A DNA stretch of 64,000 nucleotides, taken from Eretmocerus hayati. Lineage: Eukaryota > Arthropoda > Insecta > Hymenoptera > Aphelinidae. Below the pieces are notes generated by a model that saw only the letters and a list, made by a program, of their open reading frames with translations, searched no databases and was not told where the DNA came from. The DNA lies in contig CM056743.1 of the NCBI GenBank assembly GCA_029851415.1, forward strand, positions 118,884,305-118,948,304. Direction: 5' to 3'. Position 1 is the first letter of the stretch, and every line of letters begins with the position of its first letter. The translations under genes and the position numbers were made by a program. This document shows, one piece after another, positions 48,642-60,300 of this stretch.

Positions 48642-50408
48642 TATGTTTTGAGGGTTGAATAGGTGATTTATGGACCCAATCTAGACTCAGAAAAACCGAA
48701 AATTCATCAAAAATCAAACCGTACACGCTCTCAAGGCGGTCAGAGTTTCATCCATTCTATGAAAGCTCCCAGAATTTATTGAAGTATGCACTGTGAATCT
48801 AAAACTGTAAGAATTCACAAATTGAATCTGTAAAAATTACTTCTGTGAGTAATTCTGTCATTCCTACAGATAAATGTAACGTTTCAACAGGAATATGTGA
48901 TGCACAACATTTAAAGACGTAGATCTTCAACTTCTTGTCAGGAATATTTGCATTTGAATCTGTAGATTGTGCCAATTCAATACATGATCCATGGAATGCC
49001 ATGAAAAATTCCCTGATGCGCGGGAATGTGTATATGAAAATATGGACGAGTAGAAGAATTTTCTGGATGAACTTGATTTTCCTCTCCTTGACAATGCTTT
49101 GAACAAGAGTTTGAACTAATGGGAGTCAAGAAATTCCATTCCACTCGAGATCAACGATCAATAAAGGATTCAAAGAGTCAAATCTCCTCGAATTTTCCAA
49201 AACTTTCCAATTTTCCCCAGAAAACGATGGGTTTTGATGACATGCTCAGGCAAACCATTTCCAAGATGTGATAAAGAATGCGGAACAATTACTTCCCATC
49301 AAATTGAATTCGCAATGATCTATGATAATTTTTTGATAATAATTTCTGATTAATTGTTATAGTTCAGCACTACCAGAAACGCGTTGATTAAGTCATATAA
49401 CGTATGAGTCGTCATGTTTCATGCACGTGAACACGAATCGTTACGGAACCCAATGGACAGAATGATAATGACATTTCCTAGCTTCCGACGTAGCACAGCT
49501 AGAAAATGTCGTTTGCGACTCGTGCTGCGCACTCGTCACATAATATACTGTTAAGAATATGCCATGTGTAAGTCCTAGTGGTACAGTGGTCATGCCTCCG
49601 AATTTCTACCCCAGTGATCGACGGATCGGTCCTTATCACACACTAGATCTGTTTACGGATGTGATCGCTCGGATATTTCATCAAATTCTGAGCCTACATA
49701 GTACCTGTTGAGTTGATTAAAACTTCTTTCAGACGAGAAAGTTGCCATTGTTTCAATTCGGAAAGCTGTCGGTTAATAGTTTGAATTTGTAAAATTTACA
49801 GATTCATGTTGTAGATTTAGCAAATAAACTGCATCCGAGAATCAACAGATTACATCTGTTCCAGGGGACAGTTTTCCATGTAGTGTTTACAGTTTGAGAT
49901 TTACAGTGTAGGAAATTGAGCAGTTCCTACCCAAATGGGACTCAGTATCAAGCCCCCCCCCTCTCCACCAACCCGTCCAAAACCACACAGAAAATCCCCA
50001 GACACTCTTGGTGGAGTCTAATCAATCACATCGACTGAAACATTCGGATGGCCAGAGAATGACATATATTACACCATCAGTCCATCCATCATACAAACTC
50101 GTGGACAGTTGGAATCAAAGAATGATTGGCTACCCTCATTTTGTTCGGGACAAGAGAGTACCGTCACAATGGTGAAATCATTGGCGAAGGACCGACATGG
50201 GAACGTTAGACTGCAGTGTAATACCTTTATGAGTCCGTTACACTCTTACAAGGAGGGTGCCAGGCCTTCGGATCACCAATCCTCCTAGAACTCTAGGATA
50301 TGCTTTGTTATACCAAAACATGTAACAAACCACTCTTATAACTTGCCAACGCTCCCTAAAATCATCTTGAGTACCAGGGTCAATATCCCAGCAAATAGGC
50401 CTTTTCCA
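48642..50408 (+). mobile_element. Element X copy 2, inserted in left arm
   Basis: Same orientation as copy 1 and about 90 percent similar by eye over its ~640 bp (48642-48788 plus 49909-50408). It interrupts CACCATCC/CCAGGTGG, which is continuous in the right arm near 52006. It carries the 1,120-bp TA-flanked element at 48789-49908 and lacks the MITE found in copy 1, so each copy serves as the empty site for the other. Confidence 0.75.
48789..49908. mobile_element. Tc1/mariner-type non-autonomous element in X copy 2
   Basis: Ends are CACTGTGAATCTAAAACTGT on the left and the complement of CACTGTAAATCTCAAACTGT on the right. TA follows the right end (49909-49910) and TG, a probable mutated TA, precedes the left. 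Copy 1 has TA at the matching place. TA duplication with CACTG ends suits Tc1/mariner. Sub-terminal CTGTAAA words recur. A weak tRNA-like stretch lies at 49573-49640. No transposase frame. Confidence 0.75.
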
Positions 50409-50879
50409 GGTGGATTGATGCATCCATAGCTCTCCATAAGCTGGCTATTCTATGCCGTGGGACTTTCCTTTAGACTAATAAGAATAGTAACATGAAATAG
50501 AGACTGAAAAGAACAAATTCCAGCTATGTAAGACTGGTATAGCTCATCTCAACCATGGATGAGGGAAGTTGAGGATCAAAAAACTGGCAAAACTGAGTTT
50601 TTCATCGACGGAATGATGAGTCTGAGAGAATATAAGACTTTTCAATAAACATACATTAATGAATATGATTCTTCTCACATTCAGAGACCATCACTTTCCC
50701 AATTAATGTTGTCAAATTGCACCTGCACTGTGTAAACTGCCAAGGCCAGTCAAGGAGAGTCAAAACCAATATCAGATCCTGCGACTGACCTGTAAAAATT
50801 TGACAACAAAGTATCGTGCTCAACTCACACTCTGACTCTGCATATTCTACACTGATATTACATATATCTATTCACAAGT

Positions 50880-51063
50880 TGATTGAAAAAATTCAATCTG
50901 AACTAATCTGAAATAGCTCTGTCGACACAAAGTTAACCTGATTTTGACCACACTGATTTCATATGTTTTTATCCACCAGTTGATTGGAAAAATTCAATTT
51001 GAACTGATCTGAAATAGCTCTGTTGACACAAAGTTAACCTGATTTTGACCACGTTTAGAACAA
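50880..51063. repeat. Tandem duplication (~105 bp) in the left arm
   Basis: TTGATTGAAAAAATTCAATC through CCTGATTTTGACCAC is repeated immediately afterwards with a few changes. The right arm has it once (about 51465-51560), so the duplication arose in the left arm after the palindrome formed. Confidence 0.75.
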
Positions 51064-53087
51064 CATCACCAGCAAATTCTACAGCACCTAAAAGTAAGTA
51101 CTCATCTGAAAACCCCAAACTGCAATCAGCCACGGATTTTCAAGATGCTTAATTGTCGACGATGAATGGTAAATTGTGAATTTCTCTCAAGCAAAATATC
51201 AGGCCAGGTGATGGTCTGCGAGAAACTGTTGCACCGGCAGAGTTTGCCATGCTGTAAAGGAGCAGACGACAAAAGTCATACAAGTGTCGTATTTTTCACT
51301 CTACGTTTAGCTTTAGAGAAACTCGCACTTGATCACTTTTCCATCGCTAAAATCGTCGACAACCATCCTGACAGTCCGTGGCAGACAGCCTGCGGTTTGA
51401 AATTATCAGATAAGTATTCGTTTTGAGGTGCTTAATAAGACTTTCCTTGTGACATTGTTCTAAACGTGGTCAAAATCAGGTTAACTTTGTGTCGACAGAG
51501 CTATTTCAGATTAGTTCAGATTGAACTTTTTCAATCAACTTGTGAATAGATATATGTAAAATCAGTGTAGAATATGCAGAGTCAGAGTGTGAGTTGAGCA
51601 CGATACTTTGTTGTCAAATTTTTACAGGTCAGTCGCAGGATCTGATATTGGTTTTGACTCTCCTTGACTGGCCTTGGCAGTTTACACAGTGCAGGTGCAA
51701 TTTGACAACATTAATTTGGAAAGTGATGGTCTCTGAATGTGAGTAAATCATATTCATTAATGTATGTTTATTGAAAAGTCTTATATTCTCCCAGACTCAT
51801 CATTCCGTCGATGAAAAACTCAATTTTGCCAGTTTTTTGATCCTCAACTTCCCTCATTCATGGTTGAGATGAGCTATACCAGTCTTATATAGCTGGAATT
51901 TGTTCTTTTCAGTCTCTATTTCATGTAACTATTCTTATTAGTCTAAAGGAAAGTCCCGCGGCATAGAATAGCCAGCTTATGGAGAGCTATGGATGCATCA
52001 ATCCACCTGGGGATGGTGCACAAACCATATGGCCTCGTTTTGGGCCATTTTCTACCACCCACCCACCCCCATATGGTTTCATATGGCATTCCATTCAACC
52101 ACCCACCCACCCCCTCAGAAGCCATATGATCCTCGGAAATTTTTCTCTCCGAAAATTGAGCGGTTTCCAGAGGATGAATGTAGACTTCCTATAGGATCGA
52201 ATGTACCGTAATTTATTTCAACTGAATTTATGATACGGTGTCATCGAATCTATTTCTACCTTCACCTTTTATTTGTTCCATTCGGACGGAAAACTGAGAT
52301 TTCTCGGTGGGCTCTGACCATATGGCTTTGGGCTTGATCACATACCCACTTCATCTGGTTTAATATGGTGTTTTGGACGACCCCCCACCCACCCCTTGCT
52401 GACCATATGGTTTTTGAATGGCCCATTTTCACGTAAACTTTGATGATCTTTTTGGAAATAATAGTCTCATCCCTGTGGAAAGTGACTGAGTACGTTCAAG
52501 TGAGCTTTTTACGCAAAACCCGCATTTTTGGCACTTTTCAATCTTTTTGGAGCTGTTGTACCACCTCAAAGACTGGGCAAAAAAATTTTCCTTGTAGAAT
52601 ACATAAAAAACACTACAAAAAATTTTTCTCCGACCTGCACCTATCACCCCGCTTTCTTTTGAATTTTGGAAAATTTGAAAATTGTTTCTAGCCGCTGTAT
52701 AAACGACAATTAAAAATCCTCGGAATATTTTTTTTTTTATAATTGTTGCGTTGAGACAGATTCTTGTGATTTTTTTCAGATTTTTTGGTCGATTGGTCTC
52801 GCTACACTAAAATAAATACCGATAAACAGCCTTTTTTGAGCGTATGGGGGCCTGGAGAGGTCTAGGGGTCTGAAATTTTTTCTGGAGGTATGTTTCACAT
52901 GTACCAACTGAACCCCACGATTTTCCTGACGATGTAGCCTGGGGCCGATTTCACCATCTTATCCGGCTATACCCTTTCAGCCGGATAGACTTCTCCCACT
53001 TCGTGAACCCTATTGGCCACCCGATAGCTATGCGCCGCGGAAGATACCTATCTGGCTGAGAATCCTATCCGCCTACGACGTATACAT

Positions 53088-53172
53088 TTTTGAACGGTTC
53101 GATAAATTTTTACTTAACGAGTCCACCCATTTATGAATCCGGGTCTTCATTTCTCCACTCAGTATCTCGAGA
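53088..53172. other. Right flank of the fold-back element
   Basis: Short unremarkable sequence separating the element from the pyrimidine-rich stretch. No feature seen. Confidence 0.4.
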
Positions 53173-53601
53173 TCAGTACGAGTTATCGTATTTTAACAGA
53201 ATGATAGTAGCAGAGCGTCTCGCACCTTGAGATTTTGTGTTCTCCGTCACCGACTCAAGTCTAGACTTAACATCGCCATCTGCCCGACAGCTCACATAGC
53301 AAAAAATGAAGAAACAGAAAGTCAAAAGAACCAGGGTAAAATAGGTAGAGAGGGTAGAGAGAGAAATAGGAGAAGCAAATCGAAGTTTGTATGAGAAGAG
53401 GGGATGAAAAGAAAAAGGGTAGAGGGTAAGTGAAGGAAGCATCGGCTTGCACCTATTCGAGGTGTCAGCCCTGACTTTACCGCCACCACCGGGTATTTCG
53501 CGAAAGAGCACCGAGAGTCCAGGGCCAGTGCCCAGGGTGCTCGTCGACCTCGGTACCGGTGTGAACACAGCGCGATAAACGACGACGACGACGACGATCA
53601 C
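53173..53601 (-). CDS. Doubtful open frame, possible secreted-protein exon
   Basis: A 142-codon minus-strand frame. From Met54 it has a hydrophobic stretch TLVLLTFCFFIFCYVSCRA followed by a polar segment, like a signal peptide. The codon before GTGCGA (about 53225) could be a splice donor. The frame runs through purine/pyrimidine-biased simple sequence (53340-53440) and starts in a (GAC)n repeat. I find no partner exon and do not recognise the product. It may be spurious. Confidence 0.2.
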   Translation of the reverse strand: MIVVVVVVYRAVFTPVPRSTSTLGTGPGLSVLFREIPGGGGKVRADTSNRCKPMLPSLTLYPFSFHPLFSYKLRFASPISLSTLSTYFTLVLLTFCFFIFCYVSCRADGDVKSRLESVTENTKSQGARRSATIILLKYDNSY

Positions 53602-53665
53602 ATCAGCGCAGCAAACAAGTTTTGCGAATGTTTGCGAACAATCATGTGGCTGCGCGCGGTTTCTC

Positions 53666-54288
53666 AGTTACGTGAAGTTGGCCCGCCACTTTTAGATGAA
53701 TATACCAAAAAATCAAGCGAAAAATTCTGACTTCAATGGTGCAACTCTTTTAATTTGGATAATTCGACCATTTGAGCAATCAATTTTCAAAGTGCTGAAA
53801 TATATGCAGTAAGGAAACCTAGGCTGGCTCAAATTGAAGCTCTCAATTTGACCACATCGATTTGAGAATCAGAACGTATCATTATTGACGCAAAATTCTT
53901 TAAACAGACTGGGAGAAGTCCCCATGTATAAGGTATAGGCCGGCAGAGGAGAGGCAGAGTCCCCACTACGTCATACCTTATACACGAAGACTTCTCCCAG
54001 TCTGTTTGAGCGATTTTGCGTCAATAATGATACGTTTTGATTCTCAAATCGATATGGTCAAATTAAGAGCTTCAATTTAAGCCAGCGTAGGTTTCCCTAC
54101 TTCATTCATTGGCGAGTCAATGAGCATTTTTTGTGTTTTCGTGGGAGGTAACGTGTCAGCACTTTGAAAATTCATAGCACAAATGGTCAAATGTTTCAAA
54201 TTGGAAGAGTTGCACCATTGAATTCAAGATTTTTTGCTTGATTTTTTGGTATATTCATCCCAAAGTGGCGGGCCAACTTCACGTAACT
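53666..54288. mobile_element. Mutator-like palindromic MITE with 9-bp target duplication
   Basis: A 623-bp element. Ends AGTTACGTGAAGTTGGCCCG and its complement begin arms of about 272 and 318 bp that meet at about 53938-53970. CGGTTTCTC lies immediately outside both ends (53657-53665 and 54289-54297). A perfect 9-bp duplication with long inverted arms is typical of Mutator-like fold-back elements. The right arm has about 45 extra bases near 54105-54160. It has no coding capacity. Confidence 0.9.
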
Positions 54289-54297
54289 CGGTTTCTC

Positions 54298-54664
54298 CTC
54301 TTCTCCCTCGACTCTATCCTCTCCACCAACCACCCGCCCGTATGCTTATACATGGGAACTATATGAGGCGTTTTTTGACGGTTTAACACAATTATTTCGG
54401 AGTGTCGATAAATGCTCATTGTTGCCCAAAATTAGAGCTTCAATCTGAGTCCGGGTACGCCCCTCTAGCAGTCGAATTCGTGGCGATCTGAGTATTTTTG
54501 TGATGTGCTGGTGGGAGGAGTGGGGGGTGAAATCTGGCTACTTTGAGGGCTCGTAACTCAAAAACGCAGCCGGACCAAAATTCGGGACTTGGACGAGCAT
54601 TTTCAGCATATTCGGGCCTACCACGAGCATATTTTGGTCCAATTCCGCGGGCCAGATTCACAGG
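54298..54664. other. Intergenic, no gene seen
   Basis: Pyrimidine-rich near 54298-54330, then mixed sequence. Short overlapping frames on both strands have no motif. Confidence 0.4.
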
Positions 54665-54882
54665 GGTCGACTGCCAACATTTGATGTTCGAACTTCGACG
54701 CGTTAATGGTAGTGTATGTAAACAAAGTCGGCAAAATGACTCATTTCAAGTATCTGACAATAGAAATAGCTTTTGATGTTCATTCCTGTAAACGGGTACT
54801 TGAAACAATACCTTTTGCCGACTTTGCTCATACAGTTTCAGTATAGCGCACCGGAATTTGAACGTCAGATGTTGGCAGTCGG
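54665..54882. mobile_element. Small palindromic element, ~95-bp arms
   Basis: 54665-54760 pairs with 54790-54882 through ACTGCCAACAT, AAAGTCGGCAAAA and TTTCAAGTA. The spacer is about 30 bp. No target duplication recognised. Confidence 0.7.
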
Positions 54883-55961
54883 ACAGTTTGCACAATACCC
54901 GTCGATGGCGCCATAGTCAGGTCTGACAACCCGAATATGTAATATCTCCATGCTTGCGCCACGTGCAAACTGAGCGGATGAGTGGATACCATGGCGGAAT
55001 AATAACAAGGTGTGGGACCGCGCACATTTTTTGCCAGCCCACCAACCGACGCCATATTGAAATTCAGTCGCGGGAACTTCGAATGTACATAGCAAATTGC
55101 TACCCCACTTGCACTGGCCCGCAAGTAGGTTTTATTTGAGAGGGAAGTTGTCTAAGTAAATTATAAGTACCGACGATCGAATTTTCGAGTATTTTGACGT
55201 ATACATGTACGCGGGAGTATGAGATGTCTCGCAATGAGTTTACAGTGAAATTATAATGGGGGTAAAAATGAGAATGTAATGATACTGAAGAGCACATTTA
55301 TTGCATAAAACTTGTGATGATAGTACAAAGGTACATTTAACTTATATTGAAAATGAAAACAATGCTTACATTGCAAATTTAGAAAACATTGCAAATACGA
55401 TGGACTTCGATTCTTTAAGAATTAGTCCCGATATCACGTATTCGCATCATCTTTAAATACTAGTTCTTCTAGCTGCACATATAGAAAATATGTATGTAAA
55501 CTTAACATCATCAACACAAAACAAGTGAGCCATTTTTCTTGGAAAAATTTTCACTTTTGGCAAATGGATTTAACTATTACTATAATCTATACAGAGTTTG
55601 ATAAACTCGTAGTATCGTGTTATAAAGAATTACGAAGTACAGGCACAGAATTGGATGATACATCCATCTTATGTACACACATCTATCTCAATACATCTTT
55701 ACATTCTTTACCATCAAAGAATCATTTCTCACATAAGTGTAACTTTGAAGGGAAAACCAGTGTATACACGGTAACTTATCTTTGGAGGGAAAGTTTGGTC
55801 GAATTGTACATAACTTTGGAACTTGCAACTATTACGTGAAGGGTACATAGGGAAGAAAAATAAGGATCACAGAATCATAACTTTGGCGTTCACCGGAAAA
55901 TAGCTGGCGTGTTAAAAATCTTATCAGATTTGAATAGTATCTAAATGCAACAATTAGACTA
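54883..55961. other. Intergenic, no gene seen
   Basis: CCATGGCGGAATAATAACA at about 54990 also occurs inside piggyBac-type element 2 at 23801, a shared dispersed word. A 104-codon plus-strand frame (55525-55839) shows no domain. Confidence 0.4.
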
Positions 55962-56454
55962 GACTTTTCAAAATATACATCTTTTGGTAACAAGCCCAAA
56001 TGGAGGGTTTGGACACGAGGTAGCCCTACGTTCTCTTATCGACTCCATTAATCAATTAACTTAAAAGTGATGACAATTCCTCAGAATTCAAAGCCATAGT
56101 TTAAGAACAATAGTAAAAATAGTCTAACTTTTCAAAATATACATGTTTTGGTAACAAGCCCATATGGAGGATTTGGACACGAGGTAGTCCTACGTTTTCT
56201 CATCGACTCCATTAATCAAGTAACTTAAAAGTAATGACAATTTCTCAAAATACAAAGCCACAATCAAAGAACAATAGTGAAAATAGTCTAACTTTTCAAA
56301 ATATACATCTTTTGGTAAGAAGCCCAAATGGAGGATTTGGACACGAGGTAAACCTACGTTCTTTCATCGACTCCATTAATCAAGTAACTTGAAAGTAATG
56401 CAGATTTCTCAAAATGCGAAGCCAAAACTCAAGAATAATAGTGAAAATAGTCTA
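55962..56454. repeat. Three tandem copies of a 164-bp repeat
   Basis: Three units with exact 164-bp spacing (landmark AAATATACAT ending at 55980, 56144 and 56308), about 85-90 percent identical. Each contains GGATTTGGACACGAGGTA and CATCGACTCCATTAATCAA. They lie about 285 bp beyond the end of the transposase reading frame, so they may be sub-terminal repeats of the P-type transposon or its 3' region. Confidence 0.85.
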
Positions 56455-56738
56455 TGTGATTGCATAATAATGATTCAAGATTGCTAATGTATAAAGCTAT
56501 CACCAGGATAGCCGGAGAGCAAATCAACTAAGCACCGTTATCACTTCGTATCAAAATCAACTCACATCTTAAAAGTGATCAATTATGTCAGTATACTTTT
56601 GGCCGGATTTTTTAGGAATGATCGAATTCTGAGAAAAACTATGTTCCACATGGTGGTGAGATATTCATTCTTTACAAGGTGACAACGATTGGAAAATGTA
56701 TTATGACTCAAATTTCAAGTATAACCAAAAATACAAAA

Positions 56739-57352
56739 CTACTTCATGAATTTAAATATTTTTTTCTTAGCATTTTTTGTGAACGGATCACTCGTAAGAT
56801 TCTTATTGAGTTGTCTCAGCCGTATATACGTTCTAGTTCTGACAAGGCACAATACAACTTTTCTCTCAATAGGCTCAGTGCTGAAATTCTCGTATTTTTG
56901 CAATACCAAGTCTGTCACCTTGTCAAAAATTCGATCGTCTTTGGATAAGAATTCTCCATGAAATTCCTTGAATGTGCTATTCAATATTGATGTCAAACCC
57001 ACCATTGCATCGGACGGATACATCAGATGTCCATCTGAGATGCACTGGATCCAGTCTAAATCTTGTGTTGCTGTTGATGGTAGTTGGCGCGTGGGAGAGC
57101 CTAAAGAAGGGCATTCTTTCTTGAAGCGATGGGCAGCATAACCAGCAAGATATTTCAGTCCTTCACCTTCCACTATTTCTTCAATAACCTCCTTTGCCAG
57201 TTGAGTCATCGTCTAAAAATAGATAGCATAGGGAACAATGAGTTACATATTATAAGTTAATGAGGTTCAACGGTTAACGTTAGTCCCCTTACCTTCAGTA
57301 AATTCCTCAGCATTCTCATTCTCATCCCGGTCTTCTTCAATTTGCTGCTGAA
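56739..57352 (-). pseudogene. P-element transposase, C-terminal part (severed)
   Basis: Exon 57212-56739 encodes GEGLKYLAGYAAHRFKKE followed by a W-x-SDGHLMYPSD-like block, typical of the C-terminal region of P-element/THAP9 transposases, and ends at FKFMK. It starts after a TTTTTAG acceptor. A short upstream exon (57352-57293) ends at a GTAAGG donor. Only one frame of that exon keeps phase with the next, and it is not the acidic frame one would expect, so a small defect is possible. It is separated from the rest of the gene by the retrotransposon. Confidence 0.75.
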
Positions 57353-60300
57353 AATTGATTGATTGATTGATATCCTTTATTTGCTCAGAGGCAAAAATTA
57401 AAAATTCTGTTACATATGGTACATATGTTACTCATAATAAATATTGTCACATTCACGAAATTTGTCGTTTTGGTCAAGGACATTGTATTATCACATCAAG
57501 TGACTAGTCATTTTGAAGCACTGCAAGGTGCGTAGAAAGTCAAATTACACTATTTCTTATACAGGTAAAGATAGCAAAAAAGGAGCAAGAAAATATAAAA
57601 CATTTTTGTACATATAAAAGGACAGTGGGCTCGGAAAATTATCACAGATGTTTCAGTCAATGGCGGGAAGGCCACACATAACTGAGTTATAATTAAAAGC
57701 CTAATCGGAAAGAGCCCAAGCCTATCAGAGGTTAAAGTATTGTTTGTTATCCGCATCAATCCTCTGGGATGGTTGTGATAAGAGAAACTCTTTCAAAGCT
57801 TCTTTGAAAAATGAGATCTTCTGAATTTGCCGAATGCCTGAAGGGAGAAAGTTCCAGAAGTCAGCGCATTGAACTTGGAAAGATCTTCTTCCATATTCAA
57901 GTCTCACTTTGGGGACTTTGAGTTCCTGCTCTTGTGCATCTCCACGCACGGGGCGCTCGGATTGGTGCCTGGGAAACATTGCAGACAGGTAACCAGGTTC
58001 CCTCATGTGCATGATCTTATACATGATAATGCCTGCAAAGTACATTCGCCGCGAATCAGTACGCAGCCAATCCAAGTTTTCCCTGAACGGAGTGATGTGC
58101 TCGTCTCTCCTAAGATCAAAAATGTATCTCACAAATGAGTTGTTCAGTCTTTGTAGCCGTTGCCGCTGTTCGTCTGTGGCGTCAAGATACACGACCGTAC
58201 AATAGTCTAGATGGGGTTGTACTAACGCCTCGACCAGTCGAACTCGGAGAGTCCCGGTGATGCATGCCCTGAAAAACCGCAAACCGTACAGGGCCCTGTT
58301 GACTTTCTTCGTCACTTGATTTATTTGCGGTTTCCACGATAATTCGCTGTCTAATACAACACCAAGACTCACGACTGTGTCACTGAAAGGAACGAAAACT
58401 CCATCCTGTATCTCAACACCTGGCAAATCCATCCTTTTCAGATCCTTGATATTCCTCTCGGAAGAGAAAAAGATTGCCTTGGTTTTACCAGCGTTGAGAC
58501 GCAGGCCGGAGCCCATATTCCAATCAGCAACCAGTCGTCCGATTTCTCCCAGTCGAGCGATGCCCTCCCTGATCTTATTTTTCTCGATTTGGAGATAAAT
58601 TTGGAGGTCATCAGCGTAAAAGAGATGATCTACCGACTTTCCGTTCAGTAGCCCAGGCAAGTCATTGACGTACAAACTAAAGAGTAAGGGCCCGAGAACA
58701 GAACCCTACGGAACACCCAGATTGGTTGCGAGCCAATCAGATTTACCATTCTTGGAGGTGACTGGCTGGGTGCGACCTTGTAAATATGATTTGATCCACA
58801 GGAGTGCCGAACGCGAGAAACCAAGTTGTCGCAGTTTACTCAGAAGTTTTTTTGGTGATATCGTGTCAAAGGCTTTGCTGAAGTCGAAGAGTAGTAAAAG
58901 GGTGATCTTCTTCTTATCTATACCTAGTCTGATGTCATCAGTCAATTTCAGCAAAGCTGTCTGGGTACTGTGGTGTTGTCTGAAACCAGCCTGGAAGCCA
59001 TCTAATAATTTTTCTTTCTTCAAGTACTCCGTGATTTGGTCGTGTGCAATCTTTTCGAGAACCTTGGAGAGGAAGCACAAGAGCGCAATAAGACGGAAGT
59101 CCGAGACTGATGATGGAGCTACAGTCTTTTTTAGCGAAATCAGCTGTGCTTGCTTCCAAGTCTCAGGTAAGATGCTGTGAGCGAAAGAGGAGTTGAAAAT
59201 ATGTACTATAAGATCACCAATCGCCGGGAGAGCTTTCGCGATCACGCTTTGAGGGATTCCATCTACCCCGCGAGCCTGTGAGGAGAAATGTTTTATGGCA
59301 AGGACTACTTCATTCAAATTGGTTGGCTTGAATTCGAAACCCTCCTCTGGAGCCACCATTACATCGTCCATTGCTTCTTCTATATTCTCGCGAGGTGAGA
59401 CAGAGACTCCCGCAAAGTGAGCATTCAACTCGTCCGGGGTGAAGCCGTGAAGCTCCTCCTCTTTGCTCTTGGGCAAGAGGCCGAGGTTACGCATTTCCTT
59501 CCAAATGTTTTTATGTTGATCAAGAGCGTCGGAAAGGTGACTTTGAATGAAGGAATTTCGCTCTTTCTCAATACGCACGTCGACCTCTTCACTGAGCCGG
59601 AAGAACTCATTCTGAAGATCAGAACACTTGCGCTGGTTGCATTGGTTTCGCTCCCAGCGCTTACGTGTTGCATCTCGCTTCTTAATGAGTCCTTTCAGCT
59701 CGGGACCAATCCAAGGAGCGTCGCCTTTACGAGGGCAAATCGTTTTTTCAGGCGCTAGTTCATCTAATACAACTTTCAAGTTTTCATTGAGGCAATTAAT
59801 CGCATGTTCCAAACTAGTTTCAGCATTGTTGAGCGCTGTCCAGTCACAGCAAAGCAGGCGATCATTCAACTGCTCAGGAGTGATGTTACGGAAATCCCTG
59901 TATGTGAAGGAATTTTTAGGCGGAGCAGGAGTGAAGACGTTGATGGTGACGTCGATGACCGCGTGCTTGCCGAAACTGGGCAGTAGTCTGTTTTGTAAGT
60001 CGGTGACGGTATCATTTTCATCTACGTACATATGGTCGATCCATTTATGAGACACATTGGGGTTGTGTTGATGAGTCGCACCGTGCTGCACAATCTGAAG
60101 GGACAGTTCTTCGGTCAGTGCGGTCAATGTCTTTGTGTCAGAATGAGCCGTGTCCAACAAGTCTGCGTTCAGATACCCCATAATAACTTTGTGGCTAAAA
60201 TCTCCATACAGTCGGCGTAATGAGCCGAAAATCCCATCATCCTTCTGCATGGCAACCTTTGGAGGTCTATAAATCACACCTACTAGAATCGATGGTGAGT

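Larger units (their letters stand above)
45168..53087. mobile_element. Giant fold-back DNA element with ~1.7-kb arms
   Basis: The two termini are inverted copies: GTCGTTGGCGAATAGGATTC on the left at about 45171, complement of GTCGTAGGCGGATAGGATTC on the right at about 53080. The right arm (about 51300-53087) is continuous. Its reverse complement is found in the left half in five ordered blocks: 45168-45276, 46352-46895, 48220-48641, 50409-50980 and on to about 51200. These blocks are separated by insertions. The centre at about 51200-51300 is the loop. No transposase is encoded. No target duplication was recognised, and the superfamily is unknown. Confidence 0.85.

Noticed and set aside
49560..49645. 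tRNA-like stretch (TAGTGGTACAGTGG followed by GGATCGGTCC)
   Set aside because: The B box is too degenerate and the arms do not pair. It is at most a relic within the Tc1-type element.
58665..60050. Plus-strand frames of 171, 140 and 113 codons opposite the retrotransposon
   Set aside because: They are antisense shadows of the reverse-transcriptase/endonuclease frame.
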